This document shows positions 43,621 through 51,294 of a stretch of DNA of 64,000 nucleotides, in pieces. The number at the start of each line of letters is the position of its first letter. Position 1 is the stretch's first letter. Source of the stretch: an uncultured bacterium (GTDB lineage Bacteria > Bacillota > Clostridia > Lachnospirales > Lachnospiraceae); assembly GCA_947383005.1 (NCBI GenBank), contig CANDBT010000007.1, positions 62,001-126,000 of the forward strand, in the 5' to 3' direction. The notes beneath the pieces are model-generated. The model saw nothing but the letters and a program-made list of their open reading frames with translations. It was not told where the DNA came from and made no database searches. The position numbers were made by a program, and so were the translations under genes.

Positions 43621-44429
43621 ATATGGCTTATATAGAAAAAATCTTTTCTCTGGACGGGCGCAAAGCCGTGGTCACGGGCGCCAGCTCAGGAATCGGACGT
43701 GCTATCGCCATATCACTGGCAAATTTCGGCGCCGAGGTTGCCTTGCTAGGGCGTTCTGCCGACGGCCTTCGCATCACCCATGAAGCCATCGCCGCAAATG
43801 GCGGTGTCTGTGAAGATTATATCGTTGATATATCAGACACAGATAGCCAGGATCGGTTTTTCCATGCTTACATGGAAAAACATGGACGGATGGACATCTT
43901 TATTGCCAATGCCGGCATCAACCGCCGTGCGGAACTGCCGGATGTAGCTTTGGAAGATATCCATGCTCTTTTGAAAACCAACTATGTGGGAACCCTTTTT
44001 GGCATGATCCAGGCATCCAATATCATGAAACGGCAGCATTCCGGCAACATCGTAGTTATCACATCCATTAACGGATTGAGTCCCTTGATCAATCAGGCCA
44101 TATATTCCAGCATCAAATCCGGCCTGGAAAGCGCCATGCGCAGTATGGCCGGAAGTATGGCCGAATATGGCGTCCGGGTTAATAGTTGCGCCCCTGGCTG
44201 TGTCCATTCCGCCGGCAATCAGCATATTTTCTCCATAGAGGAATTTCGTAAAGCCAAAGAAGCCAGCATACCACTGGGAAAAATCGGCAATCCGGAAGAT
44301 ATCGGAAACGTCGTGGCTACCATGGTAAGCGATGCTTACTGCTTCATGACCGGCTCTACCATTTTAGTAGACGGCGGAGAATTGCTGCGCCCAAAACAAA
44401 AGCAGCCTCAAACAGAGACAGTAAAATAA
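43617..44429 (+). CDS. SDR-family oxidoreductase
   Basis: A 270-residue short-chain dehydrogenase/reductase. The nucleotide motif TGASSGIG is at residues 20-27, NAG at about 95-97, the catalytic Ser in ITSINGLSP and Tyr/Lys in IYSSIKSG. The family's C-terminal PLGKIGNPEDIGN is present. It reduces or oxidises a carbonyl/alcohol with NAD(P)(H). It overlaps the regulator gene by 4 bp and is the last gene of the rightward operon. Confidence 0.92.
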   Translation: MNMAYIEKIFSLDGRKAVVTGASSGIGRAIAISLANFGAEVALLGRSADGLRITHEAIAANGGVCEDYIVDISDTDSQDRFFHAYMEKHGRMDIFIANAGINRRAELPDVALEDIHALLKTNYVGTLFGMIQASNIMKRQHSGNIVVITSINGLSPLINQAIYSSIKSGLESAMRSMAGSMAEYGVRVNSCAPGCVHSAGNQHIFSIEEFRKAKEASIPLGKIGNPEDIGNVVATMVSDAYCFMTGSTILVDGGELLRPKQKQPQTETVK

Positions 44430-44487
44430 AAAATTTTCCGTTCCAAACAAGCGCCACTGGCGCTTAGAACCATTGCTCGCGAAAGTC

Positions 44488-44516
44488 AAAGACCCCGCGC
44501 AAGCTACGGGGTCTTT
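44488..44516. terminator. Terminator between convergent genes
   Basis: AAAGACCCCG pairs with CGGGGTCTTT around a 9-bp loop. T- and A-runs are short on both sides, so it may act in both directions. Confidence 0.6.
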
Positions 44517-44526
44517 GGTCTACGCT

Positions 44527-44628
44527 CCGCTTCGGTCGGTGCTGACCATGCGCCACTGGCGCATAGCACCCCTCGCGGCAGTCGCCAAATGGACATGCAA
44601 GCATGTCCGCTTGGCTCGTTACCCGCGG
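44527..44628. repeat. 102-bp dispersed repeat, copy 2 (inverted)
   Basis: This is the reverse complement of 5866-5967 with about six differences. It contains GCGCCACTGGCGC and GGACATGCAAGCATGTCC palindromes and ends in CCCGCGGAAATAAA. Confidence 0.75.
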
Positions 44629-44641
44629 AAATAAACGGCGC

Positions 44642-45535
44642 CTACTTCGTCTTAAGTTTTCTCATCCGCCAGCTACGGCAGCAAAAAACAAAATATCCGC
44701 TTTTTGTAGTATACAACAAGTTGCAGGGATAATTTTTCATAAACTCCATACGGAATCCATCCCTGGTCAATAGGCTGTCTTTGCTGAGTGGATATTCCGT
44801 CTCAATCTTAAACAGTTTGCTCAATTTCTGGAATAGCTGATCAAATATCTGCATGACCGTTCTCTCATCCAACTCTTCTTCCTGCATTTGTATTCCCGGC
44901 ATCCGTTCCACGCTCCGAAAAAACAAAGTCTCTTCCAGCCCCAAAAGGAACTGCACCCGAACATCTCCCTCTGTATCAAAATAATGGCAGGCATAAAAAC
45001 CCTTTCCGATATCCTGCCCCTTATAATTCGCACTTGCAAGCTTTGCTTCTGCTTGGAACACATCCAGGACGGCTCGGTTTACTGCCTTGGATATAATCGG
45101 GATCTGTGCTGACACATCATAGTTTTTTCGGGTGCCGGCCTTTCCTACAATTGCCTGATCTTCTCCCATAATATGTTCTGCCAGCCAGTTGTTCATCACT
45201 CCTGCAAAATGTTGGACGGCCATCTGGGAGTAAGAAGACGATTCCAAATCCCTTTTAAGGGAAATCAGGATCTTGTCCCTGAAATTATCATGTATCCGCT
45301 TATGACGAGTATATCCATTATACCGAATAGAACGCATATACTCTTCTTCTTCTGAAAAATGCGTCATAGTATAAGCTTCCAGATACTTGAGCCCTTCCTT
45401 ATATGTATTGGGATTAGTCTCCCCGGCCTTTGCCATGTCAATGATTTTCTTCACAATCCGAAACAGCTTCGCGTGAGCCTTATCCACCACTTCTACACCG
45501 ATATTGAACTTATCACTCCACACTATTTCTTCCAT
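44642..45535 (-). CDS. Hemerythrin-domain protein with a CheX-like C-terminal region
   Basis: A 297-residue protein. Residues 1-132 are a bacteriohemerythrin with a complete di-iron ligand set: His21, His59, Glu63, His78, His82, His121 and Asp126. It would bind oxygen or nitric oxide. Residues 170-297 (FYACHYFDTEGDVRVQFLLGLEE, ending CCRSW) resemble CheX-type phosphatase domains, but this is a weak by-eye match. AGGAGG lies 11 bp before the ATG at 45535. It stands alone. A sensor of oxygen or NO linked to taxis is plausible. Confidence 0.8.
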   Translation of the reverse strand: MEEIVWSDKFNIGVEVVDKAHAKLFRIVKKIIDMAKAGETNPNTYKEGLKYLEAYTMTHFSEEEEYMRSIRYNGYTRHKRIHDNFRDKILISLKRDLESSSYSQMAVQHFAGVMNNWLAEHIMGEDQAIVGKAGTRKNYDVSAQIPIISKAVNRAVLDVFQAEAKLASANYKGQDIGKGFYACHYFDTEGDVRVQFLLGLEETLFFRSVERMPGIQMQEEELDERTVMQIFDQLFQKLSKLFKIETEYPLSKDSLLTRDGFRMEFMKNYPCNLLYTTKSGYFVFCCRSWRMRKLKTK

Positions 45536-45575
45536 GAAAATCCCCGCCTCCTGAATTTGTCTTAAATAAATGGCC

Positions 45576-47282
45576 TTATTCCCCAATCAATACTTTTTTC
45601 CCAAGGAAAGCAAATGCATATTTTCTTATTTTTGTTTCCGGGATTCCTTTTGCCGTCAAAGCATCTGCATAGTGCTTCTCCTCAATCTGCTTTAATCCCC
45701 TTTCCACACATTCCTCCAGAGTCTTTTCCTTCTTTGGCTGAAATACCTTAAACTCCAGGATAATCCCGTCATCCTCCGGCCGCAAAGGTTCCAGCATCAC
45801 ATCATATCTTCCAAAACCGCTTTCCCGATTTGAAGTCAATACATACCTCCCCGCCAGATCTACCATTAAGCCCAGAACAAAACCGTGATAAAAACGCTCT
45901 GGCTCTGTTTTGGATGGGTTTTTCCCGGTGTCAAATGAACTAAAGGTTGATTCGCTGACCCGGTTCATGTAATCATTCATGGCATCCACATCCCCCAGAA
46001 GGAGGGCTTTAACAAAATCATTATAATTTGCCCTGTCCTGGCCAAACCACCCCCTGACCATGCTGCGGAACATCAGCATTACCTCAAGATTTGTTAAAAC
46101 CAGTTCATAGGCTGGTTCCTTTAATCCGCCAAACACATCCATGTCTTCGGGATATTCTTCATACCGGATCACTTTTAGATATCCGCTGGCTAAAAGCAGG
46201 CTCCAGACAGCAGCATCGTTTTCATCCAGCTGGCTGTACACAATCTGTTCATCAATTTCTGTAATCAGGCTCTTTCCCAAAAGCAGGTTTTCCATGTCCC
46301 TCTTCGTTTCCCGGCTTCCCTCACGGATCAGCTTCCCCACCAGGCTGTTTGAACTGGAATTTGCCCAATATGTCCCTTTCTGCCTTTTATCCAGATAATT
46401 AAGGATTGACCAAGGATTATAAATATCCTTCCTTTTTCCAAAAATGAACCCGTCATACCAGGTCTTTACTTCCTGCTTTTTCCCGGACAAACCATATTCA
46501 CCTAGAGCCGTGAATACTTCTTCTTCAGTAAACCCAAAACAATCCGCATATTTTTCCGATGTTGTTGTAACTACTTCAAGGTTATTCAAGTCGGAGAATA
46601 TCGATTCTTTACTCACCCTGGTGATGCCCGTCATCACCGCCCGCTCCAGATAAGGATTCGTTTTAAATACAGCATTAAACATGCTCCGGGTAAAGGAAAC
46701 CAGCTCATCCCAATAGCCATGGACGTAAGCTTCCTGCATCGGCGTGTCATACTCATCCAGAAGAATAATAACCTTTTTCCCATAATAGCGCGACAGATAG
46801 AGGGAAAGCTGGTGAAGCGCCATAGTTGCCGTCATATCATCCATATCCGCCGATACGGATTGGAAGAACAATTTCTCTTTATCATCCAACCCCCCATAAT
46901 CCATCAGAAAACGGTTTTTTGAATAAAGATTGGTTAAAATCTGGCTGATTTTCCTGCGTGCCTGAAAAAATCCCCCCTCCTTGACATTCGCAAAAGAAAA
47001 GCTGATCACCGGGTAGGTTCCCTGAAGATCCCGGTATTTTTCATTTTCCCATATAGAAAGCCCCTGGAATAAATCGGTTCGTTTTGCATACTGGACAGAA
47101 AAAAATTTTTCCAGCATACTCATATTCAATGTTTTTCCAAACCGCCTTGGGCGGGTAATCAAGGTCACACTATCTCCGTTTTCCCACCATTCCCGGATAA
47201 AATCCGTTTTATCAATATAAAAATATCCTTCTTTCCGGATTACTTCAAAATCCTGATGCCCTATCCCTACTGTTCTCCGCAT
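45576..47282 (-). CDS. AAA-ATPase-like/PD-(D/E)XK nuclease-like protein (DUF1703)
   Basis: A 568-residue protein with an N-terminal AAA-ATPase-like region (Walker A RPRRFGKT with Lys50, Walker B IILLDEYD near residue 175) and a C-terminal PD-(D/E)XK-like region (GFGRYDVMLEP, then ILEFKVF). This is the AAA-ATPase_like plus PDDEXK_9 architecture, often present in many copies in gut anaerobes; its role is not established. A run of nine Gs lies 7 bp before the ATG, where the ribosome binding site should be. No AGGAGG is present. Confidence 0.9.
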   Translation of the reverse strand: MRRTVGIGHQDFEVIRKEGYFYIDKTDFIREWWENGDSVTLITRPRRFGKTLNMSMLEKFFSVQYAKRTDLFQGLSIWENEKYRDLQGTYPVISFSFANVKEGGFFQARRKISQILTNLYSKNRFLMDYGGLDDKEKLFFQSVSADMDDMTATMALHQLSLYLSRYYGKKVIILLDEYDTPMQEAYVHGYWDELVSFTRSMFNAVFKTNPYLERAVMTGITRVSKESIFSDLNNLEVVTTTSEKYADCFGFTEEEVFTALGEYGLSGKKQEVKTWYDGFIFGKRKDIYNPWSILNYLDKRQKGTYWANSSSNSLVGKLIREGSRETKRDMENLLLGKSLITEIDEQIVYSQLDENDAAVWSLLLASGYLKVIRYEEYPEDMDVFGGLKEPAYELVLTNLEVMLMFRSMVRGWFGQDRANYNDFVKALLLGDVDAMNDYMNRVSESTFSSFDTGKNPSKTEPERFYHGFVLGLMVDLAGRYVLTSNRESGFGRYDVMLEPLRPEDDGIILEFKVFQPKKEKTLEECVERGLKQIEEKHYADALTAKGIPETKIRKYAFAFLGKKVLIGE

Positions 47283-47289
47283 GGAACCG

Positions 47290-47298
47290 CCCCCCCCC
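47290..47298 (-). promoter_or_regulatory. G9 homopolymer at the ribosome binding site of the DUF1703 gene
   Basis: Nine Gs on the coding strand, spacer CGGTTCC, then ATG. It occupies the Shine-Dalgarno position and would change spacing or strength if it slips in length. Confidence 0.6.
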
Positions 47299-47343
47299 GC
47301 ATGCTTATGGTTTCCCTGGTTGGGTTGTGCTATACAATCTTCA

Positions 47344-47446
47344 GGGGAAAGAAGTAGCCGCCAACTACTCCCAATAGTCGACGGCTGATGCTGTAAAGCA
47401 TTAAGCTTGTTATTTTTGAGAGTAGGCCGCTTCTCTGACTTTTCCC
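47344..47446. repeat. Imperfect 103-bp stem-loop upstream of the DUF1703 gene
   Basis: GGGGAAA/TTTTCCC, GAAG/CTTC, GCCGCC/GGCCGC and ACTACTCCC/GAGAGTAG pair in order from outside in. It could be a structured leader, a transposon relic or a small RNA. No known family is recognised. Confidence 0.45.
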
Positions 47447-47511
47447 TTCTATTCTCAATATACCATATCCGGAATTAGGTTTCAAGTGGTTATTCATAAC
47501 AATAAAAGAAC

Positions 47512-47754
47512 TTATCGAATCTCTTGTTCTAAAGATTCAAAAATGGAATGGCTAAAAAACTCCCCTAATGTCATTTCCAGCCCATCGCATATTTTCTTTA
47601 CCGTAGAAAGGGAAATACACCTTCGCTTTGGATCAAAGATACTGTAGACCGTCGATGGCGTCAAACCGCAAATATTCGACAAGCTATTATAAGTAATCCC
47701 TCTTTCCTTGCATAAAAGTTCGATTCTTTTCGCTGTTGCATCTTTTACGTTCAT
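47512..47754 (-). CDS. XRE-family regulator (small)
   Basis: An 80-residue protein that is almost entirely a Cro/CI helix-turn-helix (ITYNSLSNICGLTPSTVYSIF), followed by the typical ending KKICDGLEMTLGEFF. The ATG at 47754 has AAAGGA upstream; another in-frame ATG seven codons earlier lacks a site. It faces a secreted-protein gene across two abutting 14-bp palindromes that overlap the latter's promoter, so it is very probably a local repressor. Confidence 0.9.
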   Translation of the reverse strand: MNVKDATAKRIELLCKERGITYNSLSNICGLTPSTVYSIFDPKRRCISLSTVKKICDGLEMTLGEFFSHSIFESLEQEIR

Positions 47755-47809
47755 GGCAATATATCCTTTCCCCATTACAATGTGGTATTGAGAAAAGGAT
47801 ATATTCTTT

Positions 47810-47859
47810 TACGCAATAGCGTATACGCAATTGCGTATATTGATGAAATGTGATAAAAT
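47810..47859 (+). promoter_or_regulatory. Two abutting 14-bp palindromes overlapping a promoter
   Basis: TACGCAATAGCGTA (47810-47823) and TACGCAATTGCGTA (47824-47837) touch without a gap; the second extends to a perfect 16-bp palindrome. TTGCGT (47831-47836), 17 bp and TAAAAT (47854-47859) form the promoter for the secreted-protein gene, so bound regulator would cover its -35 box. Confidence 0.75.
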
Positions 47860-47904
47860 AGGCAATACAAAACATTATATTCCATAATAAGGAGGAACCC
47901 ACAA

Positions 47905-48690
47905 ATGAAACTGATGAAAAAAGTTCTTGCAGCAACATTATCAACAGTTCTTACGGTTGGTGTAGCATCAACTGCCTATGCGGAGCCGCCGGTAATGCAC
48001 ACCCTGTTTGGTACAGAAAAGAAATATGGTGAAAATAATCTCCCGCTTGGACATCTGCATGTAGGAACAGATGATGAGGAACTCGTCCAGTATGGCGATG
48101 CGTATTACATCGTACCGAAAAACGATACAATCTGTTTTGACAGTGACCCTTCCCACAATGTTGAAGCGAAATGGTGGCTAAGTGGCGTCCATATTTATGA
48201 AATGGAAGATGGATCAATTGGACTGAACTACGAAGATTCCCCTGATAAGACAGAAAAAATAATAGCAGGGAAAGACTATCCTGTTTTTCCAGCAGAATTA
48301 CAAGAGGCAGTCACAAAGAAGATTAATTCTGACTCACAGGATTACTATGATGAAGAATATAGAAATACACAGATGAAATACTCTAATGAACCGTTTATTA
48401 TTCTTGAAATAACCGACTATGATTTGGGCTGGGAATGGCATTTAGTTTATCAGGTTGTTGATAATTGGCCAGGCCCTAATGGCACAGGCAACGGCCAAAT
48501 CGCTACATGGGTAAATGATGATAATGGTTGGCGGATCCAGAACACGGATGGAACCTATTTAACAAATGCATGGTATCAATCTCCGGCCTCTGGTTTGTGG
48601 TATTACATGGGCGCAGATGGCTATATGCTTACCAATACCACTACACCAGATGGATACAAGGTCAATGCAGACGGAGTTTGGGTACAATAA
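47905..48690 (+). CDS. Secreted protein with C-terminal cell-wall-binding-like repeats
   Basis: A 261-residue exported protein. Residues 1-26 are a signal peptide ending STAYA. Residues 27-190 are acidic and Tyr/Trp-rich with no recognised domain. Residues about 205-261 contain GW...NTDGTYLTNAWYQ, LWYYMGADGYMLTN and YKVNADGVWVQ, the pattern of choline/cell-wall-binding repeats. AAGGAGG precedes the ATG. Likely attached to the cell surface and switched by the adjacent XRE regulator. Function of the central region is unknown. Confidence 0.8.
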   Translation: MKLMKKVLAATLSTVLTVGVASTAYAEPPVMHTLFGTEKKYGENNLPLGHLHVGTDDEELVQYGDAYYIVPKNDTICFDSDPSHNVEAKWWLSGVHIYEMEDGSIGLNYEDSPDKTEKIIAGKDYPVFPAELQEAVTKKINSDSQDYYDEEYRNTQMKYSNEPFIILEITDYDLGWEWHLVYQVVDNWPGPNGTGNGQIATWVNDDNGWRIQNTDGTYLTNAWYQSPASGLWYYMGADGYMLTNTTTPDGYKVNADGVWVQ

Positions 48691-48770
48691 CCCCTATGCC
48701 TGCCATCAGGAGCCGCTATTTTGGCCATTGCCAAACGAGTGTCGTTGGTGCCTGGCAGCTTAACCACAAA

Positions 48771-48825
48771 CAAAAAGGAGTGCGCTGCCCGATCATCAGC
48801 TTTTGATGATTGGGCAGCTCACTCC
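48771..48825 (-). terminator. Strong terminator after the cytidylate-kinase-like gene
   Basis: GGAGTG, CTGCCC and ATCATCA pair with their inverse copies (48777-48825). Read leftward it is followed by five Ts. It lies between convergent genes and could also stop the secreted-protein transcript. Confidence 0.8.
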
Positions 48826-48862
48826 AAATCATATCACAATTCAAATAAACGGAATCTTAAAC

Positions 48863-49507
48863 TTACTTTTTCCCCTGTTCCAACCAAATTTTCTTAACCC
48901 GGGTCAACTCAACAATCATATCCACAGCGCCATCCATCCCCACAGAACTCCTGTTAATGCACAAATCATAACTGCGGGAATCTCCCCATTTCTTGCTGGA
49001 ATAATAGTTATAATAACTAGCCCGCTTTTTATCTGTCTTTACCATAATATCTTTTGCCTTTGCACTGTCTACCTTATAAATCTCCTGCAGATAAGCAATC
49101 TTATCTTCATTGCTGGCCGTGATAAATACAGTAGAAACATTCGGATATTCTGCCAGCGCATAATCTGCGCAGCGTCCTACGATCACACACGATTCCTCAT
49201 TTGCCAATTTCTTAATCGTATCAAACTGCGCCAAAAAAATCTTATGGTTCAACGGCATATCCATATAAGCCGAACTGGTATACGCTTTAGAATAGGTGTC
49301 CATCACCAGCGAATAGAGAAAACTGCTGGTAGGTTTTTCATCGTGAGTTTCAAATAATTCCTCACACAGGCCACTGTTCTTGGCGGCCAAAGCCAGAAGC
49401 TCCTTATCGTAACACTTAACCCCTAACCGCTCAGCAAGCTTCTCACCAATCCGTTTACCACCGCTTCCGCACTGTCTCCCGATTGTAACAACTAGATTTC
49501 CATTCAT
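48863..49507 (-). CDS. Cytidylate kinase-like family protein
   Basis: A 214-residue P-loop protein. It begins with the motif IGRQCGSGGKRIGEKLAERLG, where the usual GxxxxGK(S/T) is replaced by GRQCGSGGKRIG, as in the cytidylate-kinase-like family of Clostridia. VGRCADYAL and a helical NHKIFLAQFDTIKKLA segment follow. Function is not established. The ATG at 49507 follows AAAGGAG at about 9 bp; the longer frame upstream is repeat-derived. Single gene with its own terminator. Confidence 0.85.
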   Translation of the reverse strand: MNGNLVVTIGRQCGSGGKRIGEKLAERLGVKCYDKELLALAAKNSGLCEELFETHDEKPTSSFLYSLVMDTYSKAYTSSAYMDMPLNHKIFLAQFDTIKKLANEESCVIVGRCADYALAEYPNVSTVFITASNEDKIAYLQEIYKVDSAKAKDIMVKTDKKRASYYNYYSSKKWGDSRSYDLCINRSSVGMDGAVDMIVELTRVKKIWLEQGKK

Positions 49508-49832
49508 CGATATCCCTTCTCCTTTCAGTAACTCTTGATGTGAATTGTGCTTCCGGTTGTCTATATCTCTATTATATGATACCAGGGTCAAAAGGTCAAA
49601 GAATCCGATGCAAGCTTGCTTGCAAGAGGATTTTTGAACTTGGGACTCGCAAAAACACCGAAAAGTAGCCATCTTTCATAGAAAAATGAGTGAATTTGAG
49701 GTGTTTTAGGATTGCGTGAGCATGAAATGCGGAGCAATCCGTAGTATCATAGGGGTCAAAATACCTTTTGACCTCAACATCATTATATCTCAAAATTTCT
49801 GAAAAGTACATAAATAATAATAAAAATTTCTT
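49508..49832. repeat. 325-bp gap with an inverted-end dispersed repeat
   Basis: From 49570 to about 49797 the ends TATATGATACCAGGGTCAAA and the inverse of CTTTTGACCTC...CATCATTATA form imperfect inverted repeats sharing AGGTCAAAAGG. Inside is GATGCAAGCTTGCTTGCAAG, related to the core hairpin of the TTCAGA family. Frames translated from it are repeat-derived. Confidence 0.6.
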
Positions 49833-50741
49833 TCATTTTAGCTTTTTCAGCAATTCTTCGAAATACTGTGGCAACGGAGCATGGACTTCCAGATATTCAT
49901 GAGTGCGAGGATGATTAATGCCAATAATCTTGGCATGAAGAGTTTGTCCCTCCAATCCGGAAATCGGGCATTTTGCCGGACCATATACCACATCGCCCAA
50001 TAAAGGATGCCCAATAGAAGCCATGTGTACCCGAATTTGATGAGTACGTCCGGTTTCCAAACGGCATTCAATATAAGTAAAACGCTGAAAACGACGAATC
50101 ACATGAAAATGTGTGACCGCCGCTTTCCCGTTTTTTTCATTAATGCTCATTTTTTTTCGATCGACGGGATGACGCCCAATAGGCGCATCCACCGTCCCAT
50201 TGTCTTCCAAAATACGTCCGTGAACAATAGCGCAATAAACTCTGGTAATGGAATGTATCTTTAATTGTTCGGCAATGTCTCTGTGGGCCTGATCATTTTT
50301 ACATACAATCAGCGCGCCTGTCGTATCTTTATCAATCCGATGTACAATCCCCGGCCTCAAAACTCCATTTATTCCGGACAGCTCCTCACGGCAATGAGCC
50401 ATCAAACCATTGACCAAAGTCCCGCTAAAATGTCCCGCCGCCGGATGAACCACCATACCCTTAGGCTTATTGACAATCAAAATATCCTTGTCTTCATAAA
50501 GCACATCCAGATTTAATTCTTCCGGAAGGATTTCCGGCTTCTGAGGTTCCGGCAAAGTTAAGAAAATAGTCTGGCCGGAAGTAACTTTATAGCTGCTTTT
50601 TACAGCATGGCCGTCTATCAGCACACATCCGTCCTTTAATAATTTCTGAAGATAGGAACGGGAAAAATCCTCACAGCATCGGCTCAAATACAGGTCTATG
50701 CGAATTCCCTCCGCGTCATTTACCAAAATCTCCTGTGTCAC
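49833..50741 (-). CDS. RluA/RluD-family pseudouridine synthase
   Basis: A 302-residue enzyme making pseudouridine in 23S rRNA. Residues 1-70 are an S4 RNA-binding domain (YLQKLLKDGCVLIDG). The catalytic motif GIVHRIDKDTTGAL with its Asp, and GRTHQIRVHMASIGHPLLGD, are diagnostic. A GTG start at 50741 with GGAGG 8 bp upstream was preferred to a GTG 15 bp earlier. It overlaps the lspA gene by 26 bp, the standard lspA-rluD pairing in Bacillota. Confidence 0.93.
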   Translation of the reverse strand: MTQEILVNDAEGIRIDLYLSRCCEDFSRSYLQKLLKDGCVLIDGHAVKSSYKVTSGQTIFLTLPEPQKPEILPEELNLDVLYEDKDILIVNKPKGMVVHPAAGHFSGTLVNGLMAHCREELSGINGVLRPGIVHRIDKDTTGALIVCKNDQAHRDIAEQLKIHSITRVYCAIVHGRILEDNGTVDAPIGRHPVDRKKMSINEKNGKAAVTHFHVIRRFQRFTYIECRLETGRTHQIRVHMASIGHPLLGDVVYGPAKCPISGLEGQTLHAKIIGINHPRTHEYLEVHAPLPQYFEELLKKLK

Positions 50742-51294
50742 AGCCTTTTCCTCCACACAACCGGAATATCTCCAGATCTTTTTCCGTATAAAAAAACATC
50801 AGCAGCATCAGCAAAATAGCCGTCGCTGTTGTTACATAAATATCCGCAACATTAAATACAGGAAAATCGATCAATTTAAAATACAAAAAATCAACTACAA
50901 ATCCCTGACTCATCCGATCAACCATATTTCCCAGAGCACCTGCAGTAATCAGAATAACGCACAAACGTAAACCGTGATAATGAGAATTCTTGCAGGAGGG
51001 AAGCTGCCACATCACATATATTGCGGCGATAAGTACTAAAATACCAATTACGAAAAAGAAACCCTGCCGTCCCTGCAGCATTCCAAAGGCAGCGCCACGG
51101 TTCTCGGAATAAATAAGTTCGAACACGCCCTCCCATATCACTATGGGATTTTGTCCCTTTAAGTGCCAGACCGCCAGCTTTTTTGTATACTGATCCGCCT
51201 GCACTAAAAATCCGGACAACAAAAACCAGAGAACCAGGTTGCCTGTTTTGGTTCCGATGGCTAAAGTATTCTTGAAGCTGTCCTGCTCTTTCAT
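50716..51294 (-). CDS. lspA: Signal peptidase II (prolipoprotein)
   Basis: A 192-residue inner-membrane aspartic protease that cleaves signal peptides of lipoproteins such as the binding proteins at 8071 and 37173. Four membrane segments; the catalytic Asp residues are in GNMVDRM and FNVADIYVT, and ENRGAAFG is the third motif. The C-terminal tail (CGGKGCDTGD) is longer than usual. It overlaps aroB by 4 bp. Confidence 0.95.
   Translation of the reverse strand: MKEQDSFKNTLAIGTKTGNLVLWFLLSGFLVQADQYTKKLAVWHLKGQNPIVIWEGVFELIYSENRGAAFGMLQGRQGFFFVIGILVLIAAIYVMWQLPSCKNSHYHGLRLCVILITAGALGNMVDRMSQGFVVDFLYFKLIDFPVFNVADIYVTTATAILLMLLMFFYTEKDLEIFRLCGGKGCDTGDFGK

Noticed and set aside
49596-49811. Minus-strand 71-codon frame ending in a KDGYFSVF peptide
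   Set aside because: It lies inside an inverted-end dispersed repeat; a similar peptide at the end of the MalF-like permease suggested a link, but the shared stretch is too short to mean more than repeat overlap.
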